From assembly GCA_037389465.1 (NCBI GenBank), contig JAZARR010000088.1, forward strand, positions 5,518,001-5,582,000: 64,000 nucleotides of DNA, given 5' to 3'. This document shows positions 51,601 through 62,316 of the stretch, one piece after another. The notes below the pieces were generated by a model. That model did not search any database. It worked only from the letters and a program-made list of their open reading frames with translations, and had not been told where the DNA came from. Within the stretch, counting starts at the first letter, position 1, and every line of letters starts with the position of its first letter. Source of the DNA: Baylisascaris procyonis. Its lineage: Eukaryota > Nematoda > Chromadorea > Rhabditida > Ascarididae. The position numbers were made by a program, and so were the translations under genes.

Positions 51601-52395
51601 GCAGCCATTGCGGTCAGTCAGCGGAAGCTTGTTTGGTGTCTGTTTATTGTAGTGATGTCGACTTCGGACGATAGCGACTTGACCGAAAGGTAAGTAATGG
51701 CTATCTGCCATCCGTTCGAACGTCTTCCTAGAGAGTAACGAGAGATTTTTCGCAAATCGCCTAATTTTGCAGTGATGCTGCTAGTGTAAGGCAAAATAAG
51801 ACGTTGAGCAATTTTTCTTTCTTCAATAGCATCGCAGTGCGTTTAGTTTGAAGCAACCAACAAAAAAATTGGCTGACTGAGCACTGAATTAACAGTATTC
51901 GCCGACGCCTCAAAGATCCTTGATTTAGCCTTTTGAAAGAATAAAGATACTTAAATTCAAAATTCCAATGTGTAGAGTTCTAAAGAATTTCGATATTTGC
52001 ATTCCTTGAAATTATGCAGGGTGTTATACAGATGGCGATGAAAATTCTTCCAGTTTTGCATCAGAAATGGAGTTTTTGAAATTGTGCGTAATTTTATAGA
52101 AATCTGTTTCATAGACTAGCACGAATTTCACGAAACTATGCGTATTACACATTTCTGCGTATTCTACGGAACAGAATAAAAAAACGGAATAAAATCTGTC
52201 TATCCGGAGCCGAGATACGTTCATCACCAGTTCATACTGCGCCTAGCACCACGTTCGACGATATCTTGAGCAAGTACTCAGTCTGCGCTGCACTGGACAA
52301 TTATTTGCACCTTGTTCGTATTATGCCAAGTCAATCATTCAAAACCGTATTGAAAATGGGCCTTTTAGAGCCGAGATGTGACATCGAACAATTAT
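48670..52395. other. gene-poor spacer with kinase-like remnants
   Basis: No intact gene model. Kinase-like pieces on the minus strand at 50090-50319 are listed separately. An A-run of 22 bases lies at 50626-50647. An open minus-strand frame starting at 50537 (MACTFRLTTGDRK...) precedes the kinase-like pieces but matches no domain. Confidence 0.45.
50090..50319 (-). pseudogene. fragments of a protein kinase domain, probably decayed
   Basis: After a TTGTTTCAG acceptor the minus strand reads VAVKTLHGQSNE, the beta-3 strand with the ATP-binding Lys of tyrosine-type kinases. About 60-200 bases on, another frame reads GDLRQ and then ICRDAARG, the alpha-E helix region that precedes the catalytic loop in the same family. 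The two pieces are in different frames, separated by in-frame stops and only about 18 bases of possible intron, so they cannot be joined. The HRDLAARN loop was not found downstream. This looks like a relic of a Fer/Fps-like or receptor-type kinase, many of which are expanded in nematodes; chance resemblance is possible. Confidence 0.35.
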
Positions 52396-52419
52396 TCAAA
52401 AAATACGGCCAAAGTGGGT

Positions 52420-52632
52420 GCTGAATTCATTGTCGGCAAATTTCTGGACCGAACCCGTCCCTCTGAGCCCCGTCCGGTACATCCAGGACCCAGCTAACCG
52501 CTTTCTGACGCGAAAACCCTGAAAAAATTCCCTTGAACCTAAGAACGGCAACACGAAGGTCACCGTCGACATCGAACCGCCCTTCTCCCACCGAGATCTC
52601 AGCTTGCTAACCACTCTGCTACCGCTTCATTA
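52420..52632 (-). mobile_element. tRN​A-derived SINE-like element
   Basis: On the minus strand, starting near 52628, the sequence TAGCAGAGTGGTTAGC fits a tRNA A box (internal promoter of RNA polymerase III), and GGTTCGATGTC, about 40 bases on, fits a B box. The spacing is that of a tRNA, but acceptor and T-arm pairing is lost, so it is not a working tRNA gene. A GC-richer body of about 150 bases follows, unlike its AT-rich flanks. This is the layout of a tRNA-derived SINE; no flanking target-site duplication was established. Confidence 0.45.
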
Positions 52633-52762
52633 CTTCTTCCTCTCAGTGCGAGTGACATACTCGGGCCAGTGTCTGCCTCTCTTAATTATGAACTCTTTAT
52701 TCGTGGAGGAATATTTGGGATTGAATATTTCCCGGAAAGCACAAACAACGCAAAGAATATAC

Positions 52763-54252
52763 ATATATTCGTAATCAGCTCATCGAGTTCTATCATTTCA
52801 TGCTTATCTCATCGAAATTGGAGAGAAAAAATATTTTTTCAAATTTTCCCTGTGCTACCCCCTTACGATTAAAAAATTGCGAAATTTGGGATTTTTTTTC
52901 TCGGCTCTCATTTGGCCTCGGGCGGTATTCCATATACCATTCGAGAGGTCTCGGCGGGCTGATGACAAATCAAAAGACCGTTTAGCGCCATATTAAATAG
53001 CGGCCGAGAACCAGAACCTCCCTAAATTGCAAAAATCGATATTTCGGAAATTCCGGCCGATGGCTTCGGTTTTCAACTTTTCTCTCGAAATATGATGAGC
53101 TATATATCGTTTGATAGAGCTTTTAAAGTTGTATTGGGAGAAGCAAACCGCAGCTCCATAGGCCTAACGATTGCCGAGAAAAAAGTTCCGAAATCTTTAT
53201 TATAGTACATTTGTATAGGTACTACAACATTCGTGCACCTATAATTTCCTTGTTTTCATATCAAACAAAAAACAATGGACATATTCGTAATCAGCTCATC
53301 GAGTTCTATCATTTCATGCTTATCTCATCGAAATTGGAGAGAAAAAATATTTTTTCAAATTTTCCCTGTGCTACCCCCTTACGATTAAAAAATTGCGAAA
53401 TTTGGGATTTTTTTTCTCGGCTCTCATTTGGCCTCGGGCGGTATTCCATATACCATTCGAGAGGTCTCGGCGGGCTGATGACAAATCAAAAGACCGTTTA
53501 GCGCCATATTAAATAGCGGCCGAGAACCAGAACCTCCCTAAATTGCAAAAATCGATATTTCGGAAATTCCGGCCGATGGCTTCGGTTTTCAACTTTTCTC
53601 TCGAAATATGATGAGCTATATATCGTTTGATAGAGCTTTTAAAGTTGTATTGGGAGAAGCAAACCGCAGCTCCATAGGCCTAACGATTGCCGAGAAAAAA
53701 GTTCCGAAATCTTTATTATAGTACATTTGTATAGGTACTACAACATTCGTGCACCTATAATTTCCTTGTTTTCATATCAAACAAAAAACAATGGACATAT
53801 TCGTAATCAGCTCATCGAGTTCTATCATTTCATGCTTATCTCATCGAAATTGGAGAGAAAAAATATTTTTTCAAATTTTCCCTGTGCTACCCCCTTACGA
53901 TTAAAAAATTGCGAAATTTGGGATTTTTTTTCTCGGCTCTCATTTGGCCTCGGGCGGTATTCCATATACCATTCGAGAGGTCTCGGCGGGCTGATGACAA
54001 ATCAAAGGACCGTTTAGCGCCATATTAAATAGCGGCCGAGAACCAGAACCCCCCTAAATTGCAAAAATCGATATTTCGGAAATTCCGGCCGATGGCTTCG
54101 GTTTTCAACTTTTCTCTCGAAATATGATGAGCTATATATCGTTTGATAGAGCTTTTAAAGTTGTATTGGGAGAAGCAAACCGCAGCTCCATAGGCCTAAC
54201 GATTGCCGAGAAAAAAATTCCGAAATCTCAATTACAGTACATTTGTATAGAA
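52763..54252. repeat. 516-bp tandem repeat, about 2.9 nearly identical copies
   Basis: The word ATATTCGTAATCAGCTCATC recurs at 52765, 53281 and 53797, exactly 516 bases apart. The last copy runs to about 54252, where homology stops. Only a few substitutions separate copies (for example AAAAGACCG versus AAAGGACCG, and CTTTATTATAG versus CTCAATTACAG), so duplication was recent or the array is being homogenised. Each full unit contains the same 96-codon open frame (53211-53501 and 53727-54017), with no recognisable domain; it is probably not a gene. The unit is GC-richer in its middle, with CTCGGC/GCCGAG inverted words. Confidence 0.95.
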
Positions 54253-54651
54253 ATTTCACATTTATCTATCTTGATAAAATTTTCCAAATTCTTTCCAATT
54301 TTTAGTACTCTTGAAATTTTGGAAACCGTGGTTAGACTAAGGCCGAAGAAATACACACTTATTTACCTCTGTAATATTGGCTTATATTACTATATATGGC
54401 CGACTTGGAAAGACAAAGCTAACTTTAGCCTGAGTTAGACTTGAATAATGACGATTGTTTGACGATGAGGTGAATATATCGTTGCAAATGGGATCCTAAA
54501 CCACCATACGCACCTGAGCAATAAACCATGGCCAAGAATGCTGCGGAAGTAGCTCAGTCCGTATAAGAGTTACTTTAAAAGCGAAAAGTAGTGGGTACAT
54601 AATTCGTATGTAGATGACATCCTTATTCGTTATCAAACGAAGTTTATCACT
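54253..54651. other. spacer between tandem array and membrane-protein gene
   Basis: No gene seen. A weak tRNA-like string (GTAGCTCAGTCCGTATAAG near 54548) lacks a good B box and stem pairing. Confidence 0.5.
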
Positions 54652-57600
54652 ATGAATCGGAAAAGTCAAAATTCATTTATAGCAGCAAATTGCAGCAATA
54701 AAAGGCCAACGGAAATACTCGACGATGATGTAACGCTTATCTCGGTTTCGAACCCTTATGGGCAGGTAGGTATGCTCTTATAACAAATAGCAGTTTTACT
54801 TAATACTGACCACTTCTATGAGAGCATTGTTGTAGTTTGACAAGGCCAACTATCACAAGCGAAATTTTTATCGTAACTGATATTGAGTCTAAAATGATTT
54901 CGAAGTTTTGCTTAAGCATCTATTTCAAGTAGTCAACTATTACAAAGCGGAAGTAAGTTAAAACTATTGTGACAAAAGTAATCTATATTACAGCTCAAGT
55001 CGATTATGTTGAGGATATTATTGGCGATTATTTTTCTCGGTATGGGCGTTGGAGCGGTCGTTTACTCCGTCTACAACTGTGGGTGATTTTCTGTTAACTT
55101 ATGCTGAGTTAACACCTTCGACACAAGCATATTAGTTGATGTAGTGGTCATTTATGATGCTATATGTTATTCAACATCAAAATTGAGCCGAATTACAACT
55201 CACAGCTGGTCTAGTCAATTCATATATTGAACACTTTGATAGCTGGATTGCAGTAACCTTATATAAATAATGGTAAAACTCAAAGAAACGTACAAGCATT
55301 GCTAACAAGATAACAAAAAGAATATTCATATGAAGACAAGGACTATCTCATAGAGCAGTTCCAGATTATTTTCCATTTACTTTCCTATACGTGCGCGAAG
55401 GCAAAAGGATTTTAAGTTTTTTCGTAGCGTAGTGCCTCGATTTTGCAAGAAATAAGCTACTCATTATAGAATAAATGTGTAAAACCGTACTACTGGAATC
55501 TGAAACAGCGCACAACAAGGTCTAATTTGGAGCAGAATTCGTTAATTCGAGAACAACTTATCTTCGCAGTGCCTTCCAACTATTACGAAATGTTTTATTC
55601 GCATAAATCATCAGAGATCGATAAATGTAATATAAAAAGATTTCAGTAGATGATTGTAGAAATAAATCGACGAAAAATCTCATAAATTTAGCTTCATTGA
55701 GCAGATAAAAATTTTCAGAAATACTCTATTAATTTTCGGAAAAGATTTAAAAGAGAAATATGTTGATTTTCTCGTCAACCATTAGCAAAATTCCTTTCAT
55801 AATATTTGAAAAATTTCAGCTGAGAAAAATTCAAATATAGAGGATAAGAATGTGACCACAATCGACTATTTCAATATTCGCGTGAATCAATTATGCGACA
55901 AGGGTTTATATATAATCGAAAGAATAGTCAATGTTACAAACGACGGCGACGTCGTCAAAAGAGATGTTAGCATTCTTATAACGAATATGGCAAATCCTCA
56001 GCGAATAGAAAGGGGGCAAGGAAGAAGAAGGGGGTGAGCGTTTCATTCATGGCATAGGACACTTGGAAGTGGACAAGTTTGCAAGTGAAGTTTTCAGCGT
56101 AAGTTGACACATACATAAGACAGCGATCACCATACTAAAACGACGGTTATTTCCGCCTACTTCAATGCGGTATCCTAAAACTGTGTTCATGTCGATGTCA
56201 CCATAATCAACTTTAAATAATAAATGCAGATTTGCGAACTAACTTTTGCCGTATGCAATGCGATATCGACTATTAAAGCGTTTCTTTATATACTTCGACA
56301 GTTGACGTTTATGGCGCGAGTTATACAAAGCCATGGAAAAATATCTACGTTGAATCTACCCATTGATGCATTAGGAATCACAAAGTGCTTGATTGAGCCA
56401 CTTGAAACTTTCTTTCGCGCTCTGCAATTATCGTTACAGGTCATAACGATTGGGACGTCGTGGATGCAAGACGACACTCATCAACGCCTCTACTTCAGAC
56501 TTGGCTTGACATCCGACGATTGGATATACACCGATTTCGTACATCCAACATTCACTGTTCGCTCAACAAAATATGTTAGTTACAAACATTAATGAAAATC
56601 TGCATTGCGTCGATAAAAACCTGCTTCTAAATTTATAATAGGTAATCTAAACGCAATTAGATAAGTGAGGAATTTCATAGAGTATGACTCGGATCATTAC
56701 TTCAATTCTGATATTCTCTTTAAATGACTAGAAAAACATGAGAAAACGATGTTTAATTATTTTATTTACGCTTATTTTTGTATCAGAATTAATCAGGGTG
56801 AACGTTGTTCCGTTAAAATTTTCATTTTCATCCGAATTTTGAGCGAAGATTTCCTTCTTTTACTGTCATGATTGAAACTCTATTCGTCGTTGTTTACTAG
56901 AACATATATGTGTACTTCGGTTTCAAGATGTGTTTTCTTGAATATATGTATTGTATAGTGCCTTCCAATCTTTGGATAATCTCTGGACATCATATTCGCT
57001 CGTTCAGACCGATTCTGAACGCTACTCGATGCGTATGATGTATCACCATAGAAAAACAAAAGATGTGCTGTTGAAGTATCGACATAGAGCAGTTTCAGAA
57101 TTGCACCAAAAACTATGGAGTGACATATGACAGTTACATTAAAAGTTTTGGTGTTGAAAACCTGCAAAAGAGCCTCCGCGAAGAAAGTGTTCTCATCGAT
57201 GGCAAATATCAACCAGTGATCGTCTACAGTGGAATACCGGATGCGAACATCATCGTACATGGTCTACATCCGGTTGTTATATTTGCCTATATGAATCCAA
57301 ACGACGGTACGTCGAGCTCTTATGAAATTTCGCTTAATGGTTGCTTCAATTCCATATGTAGAGCTTATGAATTGCTCTCCTTAGGAAGTGCTACCTCTAG
57401 AAATACAAGTACCATCAGTCTGCGACCTGCGTAGTATCGTAAGCTTTAATACATCAAGAGAATCCAGATCATTCTTCATAGAAGGCAGTGAGTTATTTAG
57501 TGAATACATTAGCAAAGCCTCGACCTGAGGTTACAGCCAACGTTTAAATTCAAACTCTTAAGCCTAAAGTGCAAAGAACATTCGATACTGAAGGCTGAAC

Positions 57601-57812
57601 AATGCGTGATTTTAGGTGCGACATATGGCTGGGAAACATTTTTTCCGCGCACAGGCGCATCGTTTCTTTTCCGTACCGAATTGTGGTTTGCGAATATGAC
57701 GATCGGATCACCGGACACTAGCGTTTTCTTCAACTATCCACCCGAATGCGAATTCTCCGTTGTTAACATCACTTCACATTCATTTTCTTCAAAGAATTTC
57801 TCGATTCATTGA
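54652..57812 (+). CDS. predicted type II membrane glycoprotein, family unknown
   Basis: Eight exons, all in phase: 54652-54765, 54994-55078, 55820-55965, 56009-56098, 56302-56574, 57099-57306, 57401-57487, 57616-57812 (1200 nt, 399 residues). The N-terminal 43 residues are hydrophilic (DDDVTLISVSNPYGQ). Then comes one membrane segment, RILLAIIFLGMGVGAVVYSV, with positive residues before it, so the long C-terminal part should be extracellular or luminal. That part has several N-glycosylation sequons (NVT twice, NCT, NMT, NIT, NFS) and spaced cysteines, consistent with a secreted fold. No enzyme or adhesion motif is recognised. The intron at 55966-56008 is only 43 bases. Between 56098 and 56441 another exon layout is possible (56302 onward in a second frame, rejoining at 56441). 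AATAAA follows at 58482-58487. Confidence 0.6.
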
Positions 57813-60656
57813 ACTCGCATAACTGGTACCAAAAACTACTCATGTTTTTGAATGGAATACCTCGGAAAAACAATTAATTTTCTCATTTACACGTGAAAAT
57901 AACAAGAACAGTTCGTCGACCTCTTACTGCGAATCTCAATTGTAAACTTGCACATCTGTTTGGCATTTAGCCGTCATAATATACCTTCGTTGACAGGCCA
58001 ACCGTCAGGCCTTCTAAAATATTAATCTAGGTTTCAATAATAGCTGCTGTTCCTATGGTACACCACTGACGAAAATTTGGGACACTAGCGCAAGGAGTGT
58101 CGAATGGCCCCGTTGAGCGGATTTGTACCACCAAATGATGCGCGTGGTCATTCAAGCGATTATCCGCAAATATTTGTTTGTCTCTCACATATAGAGATCA
58201 CCATCATATAGGCTATAATTATCCCATTACTATGCATAAGTTTTAGTATATTCATTATTATAGGCCATCACATAGAATGTCTTCACCAAAGGTTGTATCC
58301 CATTTACAGCTTTCATTTCTCAGTACCGTAACACTTGCAGCTCTTCACTATCTACATCTCAGCTAAACGCGCTCTATTTTACTACCTATATAGATGATGC
58401 TATTTAACGCAGATGTATTGTGCGTGATATATGCGGATGGAATGGAAGCAACGCTTTTTCATCCATTCTGTAGCTTAGGAAAATAAACGAAGAAAACCTT
58501 TTGAGATTTGCAAATTAATGATTTATACACAAACGACAATATGACAAATAAAGGAAGAACTGAAGGTAATGCAACATACAATAAATATCTTTTCTTCTTT
58601 TCTATTCACCTCTTTCGTATGGAGAAGGGAAGCAAGTCGAAGAAACTGGGAAGGGAACACCCACCAAATAGAAGTGCGACTACGGGTTCGGTACAGGTCC
58701 TCCAGCATTAAGAAGCTAAACACAAGAGGAGCGCTCTTCATGACAACCGGACACTGTGGCCGCTTATGATATCCACGAATCCGCATAGTGGATGACTCTG
58801 TGCGCATCAGCTATCTTCTTCAAATCCAGTTCGTAAATGCACCAATCGTTGGATACCGTAGCTCAAGCACAGCTTCTGAGGCTCGTGCGGCCAAACATTA
58901 TAGATAAACTAGACGGCAAGAGACAATGAAGCCAATAATTGTAAAAAAAGTGGGCGAAATAAAAGGACACTGCAAACGGAAAACAGCTCTTACATAGCAA
59001 ACACAGCAAGTACCTCGCACCTGAACGCATGATTAAAATACACAATGGGTTGAAGGCGCTTGGTTATTTTTGAACTTGAAACGATCCAAACCGATTTTCG
59101 AGTAAAACTGAGGAATAAGAACTATCATATTTCCCTCAATGCAAATCCCTGAACATAGTTCAGGGTTCCACCAAAAAGGAACAAAAAGAGAGTGGAACTG
59201 GAACGGCATTGTGAAGGGTCCTCTCTGTCCTAGATATACATGTTTCAACAATACAAACTATTTTAATAAAACCTATCGAATGCACAGTGATTTGTATATG
59301 ATCACATGCCTGTTTAGTTAATTCTCTGATATACAATGCGATTTGATTTGAATGTGAGAAACTATCAAAATCGCAGAACTCAACGTAAATCATAATATAG
59401 CTAGAGAAAGACGTAAGCTGCCAGCAAGAAGGGAGCTTCAACTCAAAAGAGTTTACTCTGAACCTCCTACAGGAAACTTTGCATTGCTACACCTATTAGA
59501 TACAGCACAAAGCACGAGCTATTTCAATTCTCTACCCCTAGCGTTTTAACTGGTTTGCAGAATTAGCTGTATCGAAACATTTCGCCTGTTCGTTTACCCT
59601 ATGTTGGCAATGTATCACAAAATGAAGAATAGCATACCAATCTCCAAGACGCACAATAATATCTAAAATCACGATGCAATAAACACTGCAATAAGCAATT
59701 CCACCTGAGCAGGTCTGGATTGTGCCAAAGTATCGCTATTACTACTGGCTTTGGAACACAACCATACCCGCTCGGCTGGAGCGATACGCAGCTCCTACCC
59801 AACAAGCTTGATGCGATCTGCAAATGAAAAGATGAGTTAACACTAAGTAAATGATTCGTAATTAAAACTTCATGAAACAGACACACAAATAATACAATCG
59901 TCATCGCGAAACTACGTGTGAGCATGCGAAAGTAGACGATAGTGGCTGTGAGAACCTGAGACCGAAGTGAACAAGTAAGAGGAAAATTAAGTTTTGCAGA
60001 CAGCGCCTGCAAAACAACGCACTGATACTGTGAGGGTTGTCGTCCAGCCGCCAAGCTGAATGTGTCTCTAGTCATAGATCTCTATATACCGTATGACTGC
60101 GAGAGACATCCAGTTTCACGTCTGGGCGTCTTGGATAGGTATATGCTTCCGGTCGAGGGCATTCGCACACGAATTTTTATTTGCTGAACCAGTCAGCGAA
60201 CCGGGGACAGCAAGTAGACTGTGATATGTGTTTGTGTTCTTGCAGCATATCGCAGTACTTACTATCGCCGGGTCCGACTACGTCTAAACTATTACGAAGT
60301 GAGAATCGTTGATGGCTATCGTGTTACCTAGAAAATTTCAATGATAAAACTCGTAAAAACAATTGACCATCCCGACTGGAGAACGATGGAACAATAATAG
60401 AGGTCGGTTCACGAAAAAAACAGTAGAGTACGGCTGCCTGATCCTTTTATAAATTCATGGTCGCAATAAGAACAAATTATACGATGAACATTCCAGCAAA
60501 GGATGCGGTTTCGAAAAAACGACAGTTCTTCAATTTCCTGTAAAGACGACCAGCAGCCAAAACTCTTGATTACCGGAAACCTTTACAGGAAATGTTGTAT
60601 ACATGAAACATACTGAAGCGCTGAAGCTTACACGCTAAACTGAAACCTATTCGTAG
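57813..60656. other. spacer with exon-like fragments on the plus strand
   Basis: AT-rich to about 58550, then GC-richer. Exon-like plus-strand pieces include 58829-58906, which follows a good acceptor (AAATCCAG) and ends in SSSTASEARAAKHYR, and about 60246-60296, which follows TTCTTGCAG and ends at a GTGAGA donor. They could be upstream exons of the dsRBD gene, but phases and stops do not allow one continuous model. The minus strand is also open over parts of this stretch (59599-60075). Confidence 0.35.
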
Positions 60657-62316
60657 CATTCACCAACTGATGGTTGCATGGATGAGCAAACCTCAAAGGC
60701 CAAGGTGAAAACCTTGGTCATGAAATTCCTTGCTGCGTCAAAAAGTTTTAAGCCATTAGCCAGCAAAGCCAATGGGCCGACAATGAATGTTCACCCGGTG
60801 AGCACCAATACAAGACGCTAACCGTCGCAAACACTCACGATCGGCCACATCGAACGCATAGCAACAAGCTAAACAAAAGCTCGAGCAATTTCCTGGGAGC
60901 CTGACGGGAAAGGATGTGTAGAAATCAGCAACTGAATGAATGGATTCATGCAGCGAAGACGTAGGGCGCCGAACAAGGTGCATGTTGGATCCGTGCGCAA
61001 CCTTGACTCTGACTGACAACAACAGACAAGAGTTAGACCCGACCAACCGACCGACCATCGGCACAACGAATGATGCAATATGGCAAGAGCCGATGACCCT
61101 CTAAGTTGTTTACCGGTCATGCCATAAAAAGCGCGGGCAAATGCGCGCAAAAAAAACGTTACACGTAAACAAATCCTCTAGAACGAGAGTGAAGTTACAA
61201 ATGCCAAGATTTGCAAACGAGTTGATCAAAACGCGAAGATCACGAAAGCGCTCTCAAATAATTGGCAAATGATCTATCATCGAAAAGAGGAAAGAAAAAG
61301 AAAACAAAAATTACATCGGAAAATATTCGAAAAGGATAGCAATATATTAGGTCGATGTATCGTCCTATGAAAACTGTTGCATATATCGAATTATAGATTT
61401 CTAAAGAAATAATTCATTAATCTCAACATATTTAATAATCAGCTAAGTTGAAAACACTTCAGGCATTATTTTAATGGATGTTAATTCGTCTGATGGAATC
61501 TATGAGTGAAAGAAAGGTTTGCATACGCAATGATTAGCGAAATGTCTCTATGCATGAATAAACTACTTGAAACAATTACATCGTAAACAACAACGAAACA
61601 ATTACATCTAAACAACAAATAAGAAAGCACTGGTAGGAAATACTCACACTTAACAATCACAGCTACAACATAACTATTACAGGTTGGAAATGGACCTAAC
61701 AATTTTCAGCTGCTGCTCCAAGATGTTCAATTTTCTTTCATTTAGTTGCTTTTAAAAGAAGTGATCGGTAAAATTAATAAGTAAAAAGAATTTCAAGGCT
61801 CTTGCCTTACTTATGAACTTCTGTTTTCAAAGCAGACACTGGGAGCAACCTTCTTTCACTGCCATCGAACACACACCTCGCGTTCCACAAACGGGAAGTT
61901 TTGTAGTTTTCATATGCAAAACTATAGGATCCTATCGATTCCACGCAACATAGACATGAAATCTAAAGAACGAGGAACGTAGAAACCGATGTGCTGAACG
62001 AAGAGATCGTTTCAGCTTTAATATGAGGCGCACAGTTGAACGCAGAAGAAAGCTTCGAGGAAGAGTAAATACAATGTCGCAGCTAGCTGAACGTGAATAC
62101 TAGTTTAGGCTTGTGTATTGAGGTTAGCCGCCATGAGAGCGATCAACTGCGTTTCGTAATCCATGTTTTCTTTGAAGTTCTGAGTAAATCGGTGCCCTAA
62201 ACGCATCAACCACCAATAACTCTTTTCTTCTTTTTAGCACAGTCACCAAGCGAAAGGGTATTGCTAAGCACGCTGCTGCCACTATCCTGACATTAATGCC
62301 TCAAATACATCCATAG
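60657..62316 (+). CDS. protein ending in a double-stranded-RNA-binding domain, 5' part unresolved
   Basis: The secure part is four phase-compatible exons: about 61683-61724 (or from 61710), 61836-61902, 62109-62155 and 62238-62316. Together they encode a dsRBD: CCSK-HWEQPSF (end of helix 1 and loop), PQTGSFACVLRL (beta strand 1), then TVTKRKGIAKHAAATIL, the basic KR..AKHAAA helix 2 that contacts RNA, and a stop eight codons later. AATAAA follows at 62466-62471. Likely upstream exons are 60657-60797 (ends at GTGAGC, encodes MDEQTSKAKVKTLVMKFLA) and 60862-60915 (QQAKQKLEQFPGSLTGKD). The link between 60915 and 61683 was not found. The domain is closest in pattern to the second dsRBD of TRBP/Loquacious-type Dicer partners; a role in small-RNA pathways is inference only. 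Confidence 0.5.

Noticed and set aside
53211..54017. Two identical 96-codon frames as a duplicated gene
   Set aside because: They are the same part of a 516-bp tandem unit; identity follows from repeat homogeneity and there is no domain or splice context.
54541..54610. tRNA gene near the end of the tandem array
   Set aside because: Only an A-box-like string is present; the B box and stems do not form.
59599..60075. 158-codon minus-strand open frame
   Set aside because: Composition is not protein-like over much of its length, the plus strand carries exon-like signals nearby, and no family is recognisable.
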